Origin: Pleurocapsa sp. CCALA 161
GTDB taxonomy: Bacteria; Cyanobacteriota; Cyanobacteriia; Cyanobacteriales; Xenococcaceae
DNA length: 40,275 nucleotides
Assembly: GCF_003003995.1 (NCBI RefSeq)
Contig: NZ_PVWF01000042.1
Span: forward strand, 1-40,275
Direction of reading: 5' to 3'
Shown here piece after piece: positions 32,665 through 40,275 of this stretch (positions within the stretch are counted from its first letter, which is position 1; every line of letters begins with the position of its first letter). Both the position numbers and the translations under genes were made by a program. The notes under the pieces are model-generated. The model did not search any database. It was given only the letters and a program-made list of their open reading frames with translations, and was not told where the DNA came from.

Positions 32665-34047
32665 ATGGAAAATAAAATGAGCTTAAAAAAATCTCCTCAA
32701 GCTGAACCAATCGATACATCAAAAGAAAATGCTCAAAATCACATTAAACTTCCCCCTCAAATGAAACCCAAAAAACCAGTGCAAAACTGGCAGCTAGCGA
32801 TCGCTACTGTAATTTTATTAGGATTAGGTTTTGTCTTGGGGCAAAAATTCCAGCCACAGCAGACAACAGAGGCTAAAGTCTTAGCTAACAAGCAAACAAA
32901 TATACTGCCAGTTAAAACTATAGCCATTGAAGCAGTTCAATCATATTCGACTTCTCAAACTTATACGGGAGAAGTAACGGCGTTACGGACAAGCGAAGTT
33001 GGTTTTGAGCGTGGGGGAAAGTTAACTGAAGTCTTGGTGGAAGAAGGCGATCGCATTTCTCTTGGTACTCCTCTAGCTAAGTTAGATACAGCAAACCTAG
33101 AAGCACAACATCAGGGCTTAGTCGCCCAAAAAGCGCAAGCAGCAGCACTCCTAGCAGAATTAAGCAATGGTGCGAGGACGGAGAAAATTACCGCAGCCCA
33201 AGCAAAGGTAAGGGATATTGAACAACAGCTAAAACTAGAGCAACTCAAAAGTTCTCGTCGAGAATATTTATATGGTGAAGGGGCGATCGCTCGCGAAGAG
33301 TTGGACGAAATCGCCTTTAATCAAAAAGCCTTAGCCGAACGTTTAGTCAATGCTCAAAGTAATTTAGCTGAGTTGAATAACGGTACTAGAGTAGAACAGA
33401 TTAACGCCCAACAAGCAGCAGTAGATCGACTGTCGGCGGAGATCGAAGATTTAGATATTACCATCGCCAAAAGTACCCTGAAGTCTCCCTTCGACAGCAT
33501 AGTTTCGGCTCGTAATTTAGATGAAGGAACTGTAATTCAACCAGGTCAATCTATTTTACGCTTGGTGGAAAATGCTCAACCCAAAGTTAAAGTGGGGTTA
33601 CCAATTTTAGTTGCCAACAAAATGCAGGCTGGCAGTGAACAACAAGTGACAATTGGCGACAAAAAATATAGTGCTAGAGTAAGTTCTATTTTACCTGAAG
33701 TTAATCCCGCAACACGCACCAGGACATTAGTTCTGAAGCTCTCACCCACCGCAGCTACTCAAGTATCTCCCAAAGAAATCGCCCGTTTAAATGTTACTCA
33801 TACTAATAAGACTGATGGATATTGGTTACCCATTACAGCTTTAGTCAAAGGCGATCGCGATTTATGGTCTTGTTATGCTGTCGTGGCAAATGATTCTAAT
33901 ACCAGCCGAGTTGAACGCAGATTAGTAGAAGTCTTGGAAACTGATGGGGAAAGAGTTTTAGTTAGAGGCACATTAAAAGCAGGTGATGCGATCGTCACTG
34001 ATGGTACGCAAAGACTTGTTTCTGGTCAACTGGTTAGTATGGACTAA
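32665..34047 (+). CDS. Efflux periplasmic adaptor (HlyD/MFP family)
   Basis: In this 460-aa membrane fusion protein a cytoplasmic tail is followed by a membrane anchor (LAIATVILLGLGFVLG, about 44-59), the first lipoyl half (TYTGEVTALRTSEVGFERGG), a long alpha-hairpin (about 150-260, e.g. LDEIAFNQKALAERLVNAQS) that would meet an outer-membrane channel, the second lipoyl half (STLKSPFDSIVSARNLDEGT) and beta-barrel domains with LPEVNPATRTRTLVLKL. It would bridge an inner-membrane pump to a TolC-like pore. A second ATG at 32677 with GGAAA upstream is an alternative start. The RND permease it would normally precede begins 3.8 kb downstream. Confidence 0.9.
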   Translation: MENKMSLKKSPQAEPIDTSKENAQNHIKLPPQMKPKKPVQNWQLAIATVILLGLGFVLGQKFQPQQTTEAKVLANKQTNILPVKTIAIEAVQSYSTSQTYTGEVTALRTSEVGFERGGKLTEVLVEEGDRISLGTPLAKLDTANLEAQHQGLVAQKAQAAALLAELSNGARTEKITAAQAKVRDIEQQLKLEQLKSSRREYLYGEGAIAREELDEIAFNQKALAERLVNAQSNLAELNNGTRVEQINAQQAAVDRLSAEIEDLDITIAKSTLKSPFDSIVSARNLDEGTVIQPGQSILRLVENAQPKVKVGLPILVANKMQAGSEQQVTIGDKKYSARVSSILPEVNPATRTRTLVLKLSPTAATQVSPKEIARLNVTHTNKTDGYWLPITALVKGDRDLWSCYAVVANDSNTSRVERRLVEVLETDGERVLVRGTLKAGDAIVTDGTQRLVSGQLVSMD

Positions 34048-34050
34048 TGG

Positions 34051-34182
34051 CGTTGCTGATTTGAGGCTAGAAATAAAAAATTAGACTGTTCGTAGCTATA
34101 AGCTGTAAGCTATAAGCCATAAGCTTTTTGATTTTTCTACTTAATAACGAAAAGTTGAAAATCACATCCTGATTAAGCAACG
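34051..34182. repeat. Candidate degenerate mini-element between MFP and ABC genes
   Basis: CGTTGCTGAT at the left is answered by ATTAAGCAACG at the right, giving short inverted ends (7 exact bases). The interior, 34087-34127, is an AGCTATAAGC-type repeat, copy 2 of the one at 31647-31682. There is no coding frame. It marks the left edge of the gene set that separates MFP from RND. Confidence 0.4.
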
Positions 34183-34278
34183 TCGAACTGATTAACTCAT
34201 CGTGGAAATTACCGAGCGCTTTGGGAAATTTAGCCATTCATAACCTAAATTTTCTAGAACAAGTAAAACTATTGCCTT

Positions 34279-35928
34279 ATGAAAATTATCCGTCTTTTAT
34301 TTCAGAAATCAGGAAAACTCTTTGTTCTAGGAGCGATCGCGAGTATTTTTACTGGCGTTAGTAGTGCAGGTTTGATTGCACTGATCAATTATATTTTACA
34401 AAACATAGACCAAATATCGACTGGAATAGTAGTAAGTTTTATTGGTTTGTGCTTGTTGCTAATGATCTCGTCAGCTATATCTTGGATGCTACTAACTCAA
34501 CTAGTTCAAGATATTATTTATAATCTTCGTTTGAATTTAACTCAAGGTATTTTAGCCTGTCCTTTAAGCGAACTAGAAACTTTAGGCGCACCAAAATTAT
34601 TAGCTGCTATTACGGAAGATGTTAATACTATTGCTGGTTCTTCCATTGCCATCTCGGGTATGGGAGTTAATATTTCCTTAGTTTTAGGATGTTTAGTTTA
34701 TTTATGTTGGCTATCTTTTCCAGTATTTATCTTATTTATAGCGATGATTATTTTGGGTATTTTTAGTTATCAATACATTGCTAATCAAGGTAGATCGGGA
34801 TTAAAAAATGCTAGAGCAGAACAAGACATTTTATTCCAACATTTTCAGACAGTCACTCAAGGTATTAAAGAATTAAAATTACACCGTCAAAGACGTAATA
34901 CTTTTTTCCAAGAAGACTTAAAAGCTACAGCAAAAAGTGTGCGCCACAATTGGATGCAGGGAATGATTGCTTTTGCGATCGCTGGTGGTTATGGATTGGG
35001 TTTATTTTTTATTCCTTTGGGTATTTTGTTGCTTGGTCTGACTAGAATTATGTCAATTCCTCATGATGTTTTGACTAGCTACACGTTGACTTTTTTATAT
35101 GCAATTACTCCTTTACGTGGAATTTTAAATACGCTACCAGAAATCAGTAAAACGAGTGTTTCACTAGAAAAAATTGAGTCTTTAGGACTATCTCTTGCCG
35201 AACAAATCACAGAACCTGATTTTCCTACTGGTTCTGATTTCAATGATAAGTGGACAAGTTTAAAATTAGTAGATATTAATCATACTTATCGGGGAGACAG
35301 TGAAGAACATCAGTTTACCTTAGATAATATTAATCTCAAGTTTCAACCAGGAGAAATTGTCTTTATCGTTGGTGGCAATGGTAGTGGTAAATCGACTTTA
35401 GTTAAATTAATTACAGGTTTATATACTCCCGATCGCGGTCAGATTTTGTTAAATAATATTCCTGTAAGAGATGATAATCGTGAATGGTATCGGCAACAGT
35501 TTTCAGTAGTGTTTTATGATTTCTATTTATTTGATCGTCTGTTGGGAATAGAATCAAACCGTGCCACAGAAATACAGAATTATCTAAACTTACTGGAAAT
35601 AGAACATAAAGTCACAGTTAAGGATGGTACTTTATCCACTACAAATTTATCTCAAGGACAGCGTAAAAGATTAGCTTTACTAACTGCTTATTTAGAAGAT
35701 CGTCCGATTTATGTCTTTGATGAATGGGCATCGGATCAAGATCCTGTATTTAAAGAAATATTCTACAAAAAACTATTACCCCAATTAAAAAGCCGAGGTA
35801 AAACTGTTATTGCTGTTAGTCATGATGATCGATATTTTGAAGAGTGCGATCCGAAGGGTAGGCGTAAGCCTAATCGCCTTGTGAAACTAGATTATGGTCG
35901 AATAATTGAAGATCGATATTTGAGTTAA
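34279..35928 (+). CDS. Cyclic-peptide-type ABC exporter (PvdE/SyrD family), fused TMD-NBD
   Basis: This 549-aa half-transporter has six hydrophobic segments in residues 10-290 (LFVLGAIASIFTGVSSAGLI and others) and a nucleotide-binding domain from about 325. Walker A is GGNGSGKST (365-373), the signature is LSQGQ (457-461), Walker B is YVFDEWASDQDP with Asp481 and Glu482, and the H-loop is His515 in AVSHDDRYF. The DEWASDQDP form is characteristic of the PvdE/SyrD group, which exports siderophore precursors and lipopeptides. Residues 525-532 (PKGRRKPN) come from a 24-nt repeat inserted in frame near the C-terminus. Without them it would read EECDRLVKLDYGRI. No peptide synthetase is in the window. 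Confidence 0.92.
   Translation: MKIIRLLFQKSGKLFVLGAIASIFTGVSSAGLIALINYILQNIDQISTGIVVSFIGLCLLLMISSAISWMLLTQLVQDIIYNLRLNLTQGILACPLSELETLGAPKLLAAITEDVNTIAGSSIAISGMGVNISLVLGCLVYLCWLSFPVFILFIAMIILGIFSYQYIANQGRSGLKNARAEQDILFQHFQTVTQGIKELKLHRQRRNTFFQEDLKATAKSVRHNWMQGMIAFAIAGGYGLGLFFIPLGILLLGLTRIMSIPHDVLTSYTLTFLYAITPLRGILNTLPEISKTSVSLEKIESLGLSLAEQITEPDFPTGSDFNDKWTSLKLVDINHTYRGDSEEHQFTLDNINLKFQPGEIVFIVGGNGSGKSTLVKLITGLYTPDRGQILLNNIPVRDDNREWYRQQFSVVFYDFYLFDRLLGIESNRATEIQNYLNLLEIEHKVTVKDGTLSTTNLSQGQRKRLALLTAYLEDRPIYVFDEWASDQDPVFKEIFYKKLLPQLKSRGKTVIAVSHDDRYFEECDPKGRRKPNRLVKLDYGRIIEDRYLS
35851..35874 (+). mobile_element. 24-nt small dispersed element in the ABC exporter gene, second family member
   Basis: The sequence begins CCGAAGGG and ends GCCTAAT, between GCGAT and CGCC, so removal restores a HIP1 octamer and the reading frame. 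Its hairpin TAGGC-GTAA-GCCTA matches the position of TACGC-GATA-GCGTA in the element at 22529-22552, with a compensated base-pair change. Confidence 0.85.
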
Positions 35929-36052
35929 ATTCTCTGGAAAAATATTTATGATGAATTCATTTTAATTTAAGGTAGGAAGCATTGAATTACTCCCATATTG
36001 TCAAAATCTTTGGGAATTATTCGTTGAAAATCAAATTCAAAATGCGGGAGAA

Positions 36053-36412
36053 ATGGCTGATGGTATTGCAGCTTATCTACAAAGTCAGTGCGACGGTGCT
36101 TTATTAGCCAAAGCTAGTGATGGAAAACTGCATATTCAGTTAGTTTATACCAGTAATCATCACGAGCCAATTGGATTTTGTATTACTTCCTTATCTAGCG
36201 ATCGCATTGGCGAAGTAGAAGCTTTATATGTTTTAGATAAATATCAAGGCAATAATCTCGGTACTAAACTTATGCAAACTAGTTTGCAATGGCTAGAAGA
36301 AAATAATACCTTAGAACAAAAACTAATAGTTGCAGCAGGTAATGAACAAGTTTTTTCTTTCTATCAAAAGTTTGGCTTTCATTCTAGTTACACTACTTTA
36401 TTTCGAGTGTAA
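36053..36412 (+). CDS. GNAT family N-acetyltransferase, N-terminus uncertain
   Basis: The acetyl-CoA-binding region is clear: VEALYVLDKYQGNNLGTKLM (motif A, here YQGNNLGTKL) and the C-terminal FYQKFGFHSSYTTLFRV. From the ATG at 36053 the protein has 119 aa, short for the fold. The frame stays open 24 codons further upstream and reads plausibly (IELLPYCQNLWELFVENQIQ). At 35981 there is an ATT preceded by AAGGTAGGAAG, a good ribosome-binding site, where a start codon would be expected. Either translation begins at ATT, or the original start was lost. The substrate is unknown. It lies between the exporter and methyltransferase genes, same strand. Confidence 0.82.
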   Translation: MADGIAAYLQSQCDGALLAKASDGKLHIQLVYTSNHHEPIGFCITSLSSDRIGEVEALYVLDKYQGNNLGTKLMQTSLQWLEENNTLEQKLIVAAGNEQVFSFYQKFGFHSSYTTLFRV

Positions 36413-36481
36413 TTTAAACTCTAAATGGATTCATAAAATCTAATTTCCAAATAAACAAGACAGTAAAAAATAGTAAGAAGC

Positions 36482-37294
36482 ATGAATAATCTTATTAATG
36501 TCTCAGAGTTACAAGAAGTATCAGAAACTCTTTTAATTACGGTATATCTAAGAAGCCTGGAAACCAAAAGAGAAGACAGATTAATAAAAGATGACAAATC
36601 AGTTGAAATTGTAAACAGTATAAATTACAACTTTCCTAAATTTGACTCAGAATCAAATCAAACTATTGTTGCCATTAGAACGGCAATTATAGATGAAGTT
36701 GTTAAAAATTTTATTAGTCAAAATCCCCATGCCACAATTGTTAGTTTAGGAACAGGCTTATCTACCCGATTTTTTCGAGTTGATAATGGTTTAATTAATT
36801 GGTTTGGTATAGATTTACCTAGAGTAAAACCAGCTTGGGATACTTTGCTTGGTGGTGAATCCGAAAGATTTCAATATCTCCCCTATTCTGTCTTAGATTT
36901 TGAGTGGATTAAACAAATACAGTCAAAAACATCCAAAAAAATTCTTTTTATTGCTGAGGGTTTATTAATTTATTTCTCGGAATCAGAAGTTAAACAGTTA
37001 ATTATTACTTTGAAAAATAACTTTGCTGGCTCAGAACTAATTTTTGATGCAATGGGGAAATTTTCGGCAAAAAACAGTCAGCTAAATCCTGGCGTATCAG
37101 AAACAAATGCTTCTTTTAAATGGGGAGTTAATAATTTAAAAGAAATAGAAACTTGGGATCGAGGAATTAAATTAATCGATCAATGTTATTACTTTGATAA
37201 ATATAAAAAACGATTAGGATGGCTGGGATTAATCAAGTATATTCCCGTATTAAAAAGTCAAGGCAAAATAGGACATTTGAGATTTATTCAATAG
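36482..37294 (+). CDS. Leucine carboxyl methyltransferase (LCMT/PPM)-type SAM methyltransferase
   Basis: This 270-aa class I methyltransferase of the PF04072 type, found in O-methylation of polyketides and other small molecules, shows AIRTAIIDEVVKNFI, the SAM motif IVSLGTGLSTRFFRVD, GIDLPRVKPAWDTLL (acidic end of beta-2), LFIAEGLLIYFSESEVKQL and the C-terminal FDAMGKFSA. It follows the GNAT gene by 69 nt on the same strand. With the ABC exporter it forms a tailoring-and-export-like set. Substrate not inferable. Local composition looks more AT-rich than in the genes around. Confidence 0.88.
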   Translation: MNNLINVSELQEVSETLLITVYLRSLETKREDRLIKDDKSVEIVNSINYNFPKFDSESNQTIVAIRTAIIDEVVKNFISQNPHATIVSLGTGLSTRFFRVDNGLINWFGIDLPRVKPAWDTLLGGESERFQYLPYSVLDFEWIKQIQSKTSKKILFIAEGLLIYFSESEVKQLIITLKNNFAGSELIFDAMGKFSAKNSQLNPGVSETNASFKWGVNNLKEIETWDRGIKLIDQCYYFDKYKKRLGWLGLIKYIPVLKSQGKIGHLRFIQ

Positions 37295-37428
37295 AGATAA
37301 AAAGCGATCGCTTTACCTATTCACCTACCTACTTACTCTACAAAAAATTCAATAACAATAACTATGATTAACAATCAACAACAACCAAAATACATACTAT
37401 ATTTCGTAGATATAAAAAACGCCATGTA

Positions 37429-37779
37429 CTAAGATTGACTACCCAATTGCCGTTTAATTTGAACTATTTCTTGTTCCATTTTAATCAGTCTTTCCAATAA
37501 GTTTAAGCGATCTGAATCAGCGGATTGATGATAACCATAAAATTGATTGAATTTTTCCCGTTGATCTACTGTCAACTTAGCTATTTCTACAACTAAAGTG
37601 CCAATATCCTCTTTTAAAGAGCGAATATCTTCTCTGTTATTTCTAATTAAGGCTGCGTTTTCCTGAATCTGAAGATCCACTCTAGCTATATTATCTGTGT
37701 TTCTGATTTGACTTTCTTGAATTTGTCTTTGAACAGCCAACATTTGTTCGATAGTATTTCTAATTTCTTCTGGTGTCAT
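37429..37779 (-). CDS. Coiled-coil hypothetical protein, 116 aa
   Basis: Nearly the whole protein is predicted helix with heptads (IRNTIEQMLAVQRQIQESQI, NREDIRSLKEDIGTLVVEIA, LLERLIKMEQEIVQIKRQL). It has a short break around YGYHQSADSD and no membrane anchor. Proteins of this design are frequent in cyanobacteria and have no known role. It is divergent from the RND permease gene, with 34 nt between the start codons, so the two share a promoter region. Confidence 0.72.
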   Translation of the reverse strand: MTPEEIRNTIEQMLAVQRQIQESQIRNTDNIARVDLQIQENAALIRNNREDIRSLKEDIGTLVVEIAKLTVDQREKFNQFYGYHQSADSDRLNLLERLIKMEQEIVQIKRQLGSQS

Positions 37780-37813
37780 AGTCTATTCAATAATCAATAA
37801 TCAATACTCAACA

Positions 37814-40275
37814 ATGTTTACTCTATTTTATCGCAACACTCGTCTCCTAATCCTAACTATTATTTTAATTGCTGTTTGGGGTATTTCTTCTTATTTCGCA
37901 TTACCTAGATTGGAAGATCCTGAATTAGTTTCGCGTTTTGCAATTGTGAAAACTTTCTTTCCTGGTGCTGATGCCGAAAGAGTTGAAAATTTAGTTACCG
38001 AAAAAATCGAAAACAAATTAACAGAAATTGAAGAAATAGATCAGTATAGTTCTACTTCTCGGGCTGGCAGTTCAATTATTCAAATTGATTTACAGGATAG
38101 TGTCACTAAACAAGAAGTAGATGCAGTTTGGTCAAGGGTTCGCAATAAAATTGATGAAGTCCAAGTTGAATTACCTGCTAATATTACTGAACCAGAATTA
38201 GAAGAAGGTAAAGTTAAAGCCTATGCTTTGATTGCTGGTTTAACTTGGCAACAAGATGACCAACCTAACTATGGAATTTTACGCCGACAAGCAGAAGTTT
38301 TCAAAGAGCGTTTAGAAGGTATTGCAGGTACAGAAGAAGTAGAACTTTTGGGCGATCCTGATGAAGAAATTATTGTCGAAATTAATCCTCAAGCTTTAGC
38401 TAGTTATAATCTCACCGCAACGGAATTATCACAGCAAATTGCTCAAAGTGATAGTAAGATTGCTGCTGGACAATTACGCGGTAACGATCGCGATTTATTA
38501 ATAGAAGTCGCTGGAGAACTGGATACTTTAGCCAGAATTAGAGAAATTCCCATTAGTTTTGCTGATAACGGTCAATTTGTAACCCTACAAAACATTGCAA
38601 CTATCCGTAAAGGGATTACCGAACCTGCGAATGAACTGGCTTTAATTAATGGCTATCCTGGAGTAGCGATCGCCGTTCATGTTGAATCAGGACAAAAACT
38701 GGATTTATGGCGCAAAGCAGTGCAACCTAAGATTACTGAGTTTCAATCAGAGTTACCCAGTAGCATTGGTTTACCAATTATTTTCGATCAAAGTAATTAT
38801 GTTGAGGCAAGACTTAATAACCTAAATATCAATTTCTTATTCGGTGCAGCCTTAGTCTTTGGCATAACTGTAGTAATGATGGGTTGGCGCAGTGGTTTGA
38901 TCGTTGGTACAGCCTTACCTCTATCGGTTTTAATGGTCTTGGGTTGGATGAATTGGTTTAATATTCCTCTCCACCAAATGTCGATTACAGGCTTAATTAT
39001 CGCCCTGGGTATCTTAATTGATAATGCCATCATTATGGTCGATGAGGTACAAAATCAACTACGACAGTCAACGCAAGCCAAAACTGCAATTACTAATAGC
39101 GTCAAGACTTTAGCCATCCCTCTGTTGAGTTCAACTCTCACAACTGTAATTGCTTTCTTACCTATTGCACTATTACCTGGGGCTACGGGAGAATTTGTTG
39201 GGGAGATCGCTGTAACCGTAATTATCGCTGTCTCTTGTTCCCTATTTATTTCTCTAACAATTATTCCTGCCTTAACAGCTAAGTTACATCCTACTTCCCC
39301 TACCCCCTCTACCTCCCCGTCGGGATGGTTGCAAACAGGTGTTTCTTTTCCTGCTTTAACTCGCATATATCAACGCAGTTTAAAATGGACACTTGTTCAA
39401 CCTGTCTTATCAATCTTCCTGGCTTTATTAATTCCAATTATTGGTTTTATTCAAGCTGGTAATCTCGAACAACAATTTTTTCCTGCTGCCGATCGCGATC
39501 AACTACAAATAGAACTAGAATTATCATCCTCAGCCTCTCTGACACAAACTCAGACTTTAATTAAACAAATTCGCCAACAAATAATCGCTCGTCCAGAAGT
39601 AAAAGATGTTCACTGGTTATTAGGCACAAGCATTCCTCGTTTTTACTACAATTTAACTAGCGGCAAAGAACAACAAGCTAATTACGCTCAAGCTTTAGTC
39701 CAATTAAAATCCCTCGCATCTAGTTCGGTGGCTCAAAAACTGCAAACCGAATTAGATTCAGCTTTTCCCACCGCCAGAATAATTGTCAGACAGCTAGAAC
39801 AAGGGCCTCCTTACAATGCACCGATTGAAATGCGGATTTATGGTTCTAATTTAGCCACCTTGCAAACATTAGGAGAACAAGCCAGACAAACTTTGATCCA
39901 AATCCCCGATATTACCCATACCCGGGCCAGTTTAGACGAAATTCAACCCCAGCTACAGTTTCAAGTAGACGAAGAACAAGCGCGTTTAGCAGGATTAGAT
40001 CGTACAACCATCGCCCAACAATTAGACACTACCCTAGAAGGTGCGGTTGGTGGTTCAGTTTTAGAAGGAACAGAAGAATTACCCGTCAGAGTGCGTTTAG
40101 GAAATCGCGATCGCGCTAACTTATCTCAAATCTCTTCCTTAGATTTACTGGCAACTTCTCCCAGCCGTAATAGTAATCAGAATAATTCCCTTGCCACTGT
40201 CCCTCTCGACTCCTTGGGTAAAGTACAAGTCAAACCAGAACTAGCACAAGTCAGTCACTACAACGGACAAAGAGT
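37814..40275 (+). CDS. RND efflux permease (AcrB/HAE1-like), 5' part, runs off the window
   Basis: The frame is open for 820 codons with no stop. TM1 is LLILTIILIAVWGISSYFAL. The porter-domain entry LEDPELVSRFAIVKTFFPGA and EKIENKLTEIEEIDQYSSTS are typical of HAE1-type RND pumps. TM4 carries LIIALGILIDNAIIMVDEVQ, where the Asp-Asn pair belongs to the proton relay region, and further TM segments follow (PLLSSTLTTVIAFLPIALLP). A second porter repeat begins after residue 540. It would pair with an MFP such as the one at 32665, which is 3.8 kb upstream on the same strand. The missing C-terminal fifth prevents checking completeness. Confidence 0.92.
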   Translation, partial: MFTLFYRNTRLLILTIILIAVWGISSYFALPRLEDPELVSRFAIVKTFFPGADAERVENLVTEKIENKLTEIEEIDQYSSTSRAGSSIIQIDLQDSVTKQEVDAVWSRVRNKIDEVQVELPANITEPELEEGKVKAYALIAGLTWQQDDQPNYGILRRQAEVFKERLEGIAGTEEVELLGDPDEEIIVEINPQALASYNLTATELSQQIAQSDSKIAAGQLRGNDRDLLIEVAGELDTLARIREIPISFADNGQFVTLQNIATIRKGITEPANELALINGYPGVAIAVHVESGQKLDLWRKAVQPKITEFQSELPSSIGLPIIFDQSNYVEARLNNLNINFLFGAALVFGITVVMMGWRSGLIVGTALPLSVLMVLGWMNWFNIPLHQMSITGLIIALGILIDNAIIMVDEVQNQLRQSTQAKTAITNSVKTLAIPLLSSTLTTVIAFLPIALLPGATGEFVGEIAVTVIIAVSCSLFISLTIIPALTAKLHPTSPTPSTSPSGWLQTGVSFPALTRIYQRSLKWTLVQPVLSIFLALLIPIIGFIQAGNLEQQFFPAADRDQLQIELELSSSASLTQTQTLIKQIRQQIIARPEVKDVHWLLGTSIPRFYYNLTSGKEQQANYAQALVQLKSLASSSVAQKLQTELDSAFPTARIIVRQLEQGPPYNAPIEMRIYGSNLATLQTLGEQARQTLIQIPDITHTRASLDEIQPQLQFQVDEEQARLAGLDRTTIAQQLDTTLEGAVGGSVLEGTEELPVRVRLGNRDRANLSQISSLDLLATSPSRNSNQNNSLATVPLDSLGKVQVKPELAQVSHYNGQR

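Noticed and set aside
34279-37294. A complete nonribosomal-peptide or RiPP cluster
   Set aside because: Only an exporter, an acetyltransferase and a methyltransferase are present. No synthetase, precursor peptide or cyclase can be seen.

Overview
The window comes from a cyanobacterium. The evidence is many copies of the HIP1 octamer GCGATCGC inside and between genes, a gene for NdhM (a subunit specific to oxygenic-phototroph NDH-1), a PATAN-CheY-CheW-MCP-CheA operon of the phototaxis/pilus type, a bacterial Trm1-like tRNA methyltransferase, and short repeat families typical of these genomes. Base composition is moderately AT-rich. The sequence does not fix the genus.

Layout. 1-10.7 kb holds a small unknown gene, tRNA-Gly(UCC), a Dps ferritin, a glycine-zipper/ChaB stress protein, a class-B J-domain protein, a UvrD-type helicase fused to an iron-sulfur PD-(D/E)XK nuclease, a secreted DUF885 protein, ndhM, ppa and moaE. 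10.8-19.4 kb, on the minus strand, is a six-gene chemosensory operon: PATAN-REC, two near-twin CheY proteins, CheW, a transmembrane MCP and a CheA hybrid kinase. 19.5-21.6 kb has a small OB-like protein and a membrane-tethered subtilase. 21.6-24.4 kb is a repeat-rich toxin-antitoxin island: vapBC and a DUF2283/partner pair, nested direct repeats, and remnants of a second copy of the same locus. 24.4-31.4 kb holds a secreted VCBS-repeat protein, two small genes, secF-secD and trm1. 31.4-40.3 kb holds a response-regulator remnant, a PadR regulator diverging from an efflux adaptor (MFP), a cyclic-peptide-type ABC exporter, a GNAT acetyltransferase, an LCMT-type methyltransferase, a coiled-coil protein and the 5' part of an RND permease that runs off the window.

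Most notable is a set of very short mobile-looking elements. A 24-nt element sits inside a HIP1 site (GCGAT^CGC) at 22529-22552, and a 108/113-identical paralogous block at 24264-24376 preserves the uninterrupted site, so the insertion is directly documented. A second member sits in the ABC exporter gene at 35851-35874, in frame, at the same HIP1 position, and its 5-bp hairpin stem differs by a compensated base pair. A second family is a 40-nt nested palindrome with constant ends (CGTGGGG...AACCACG) and different but self-complementary cores. It occurs upstream of cheW and inside the coding sequence of the DUF2283 partner gene. The MFP and RND permease genes, normally adjacent, are separated by about 3.8 kb carrying an export/tailoring gene set.
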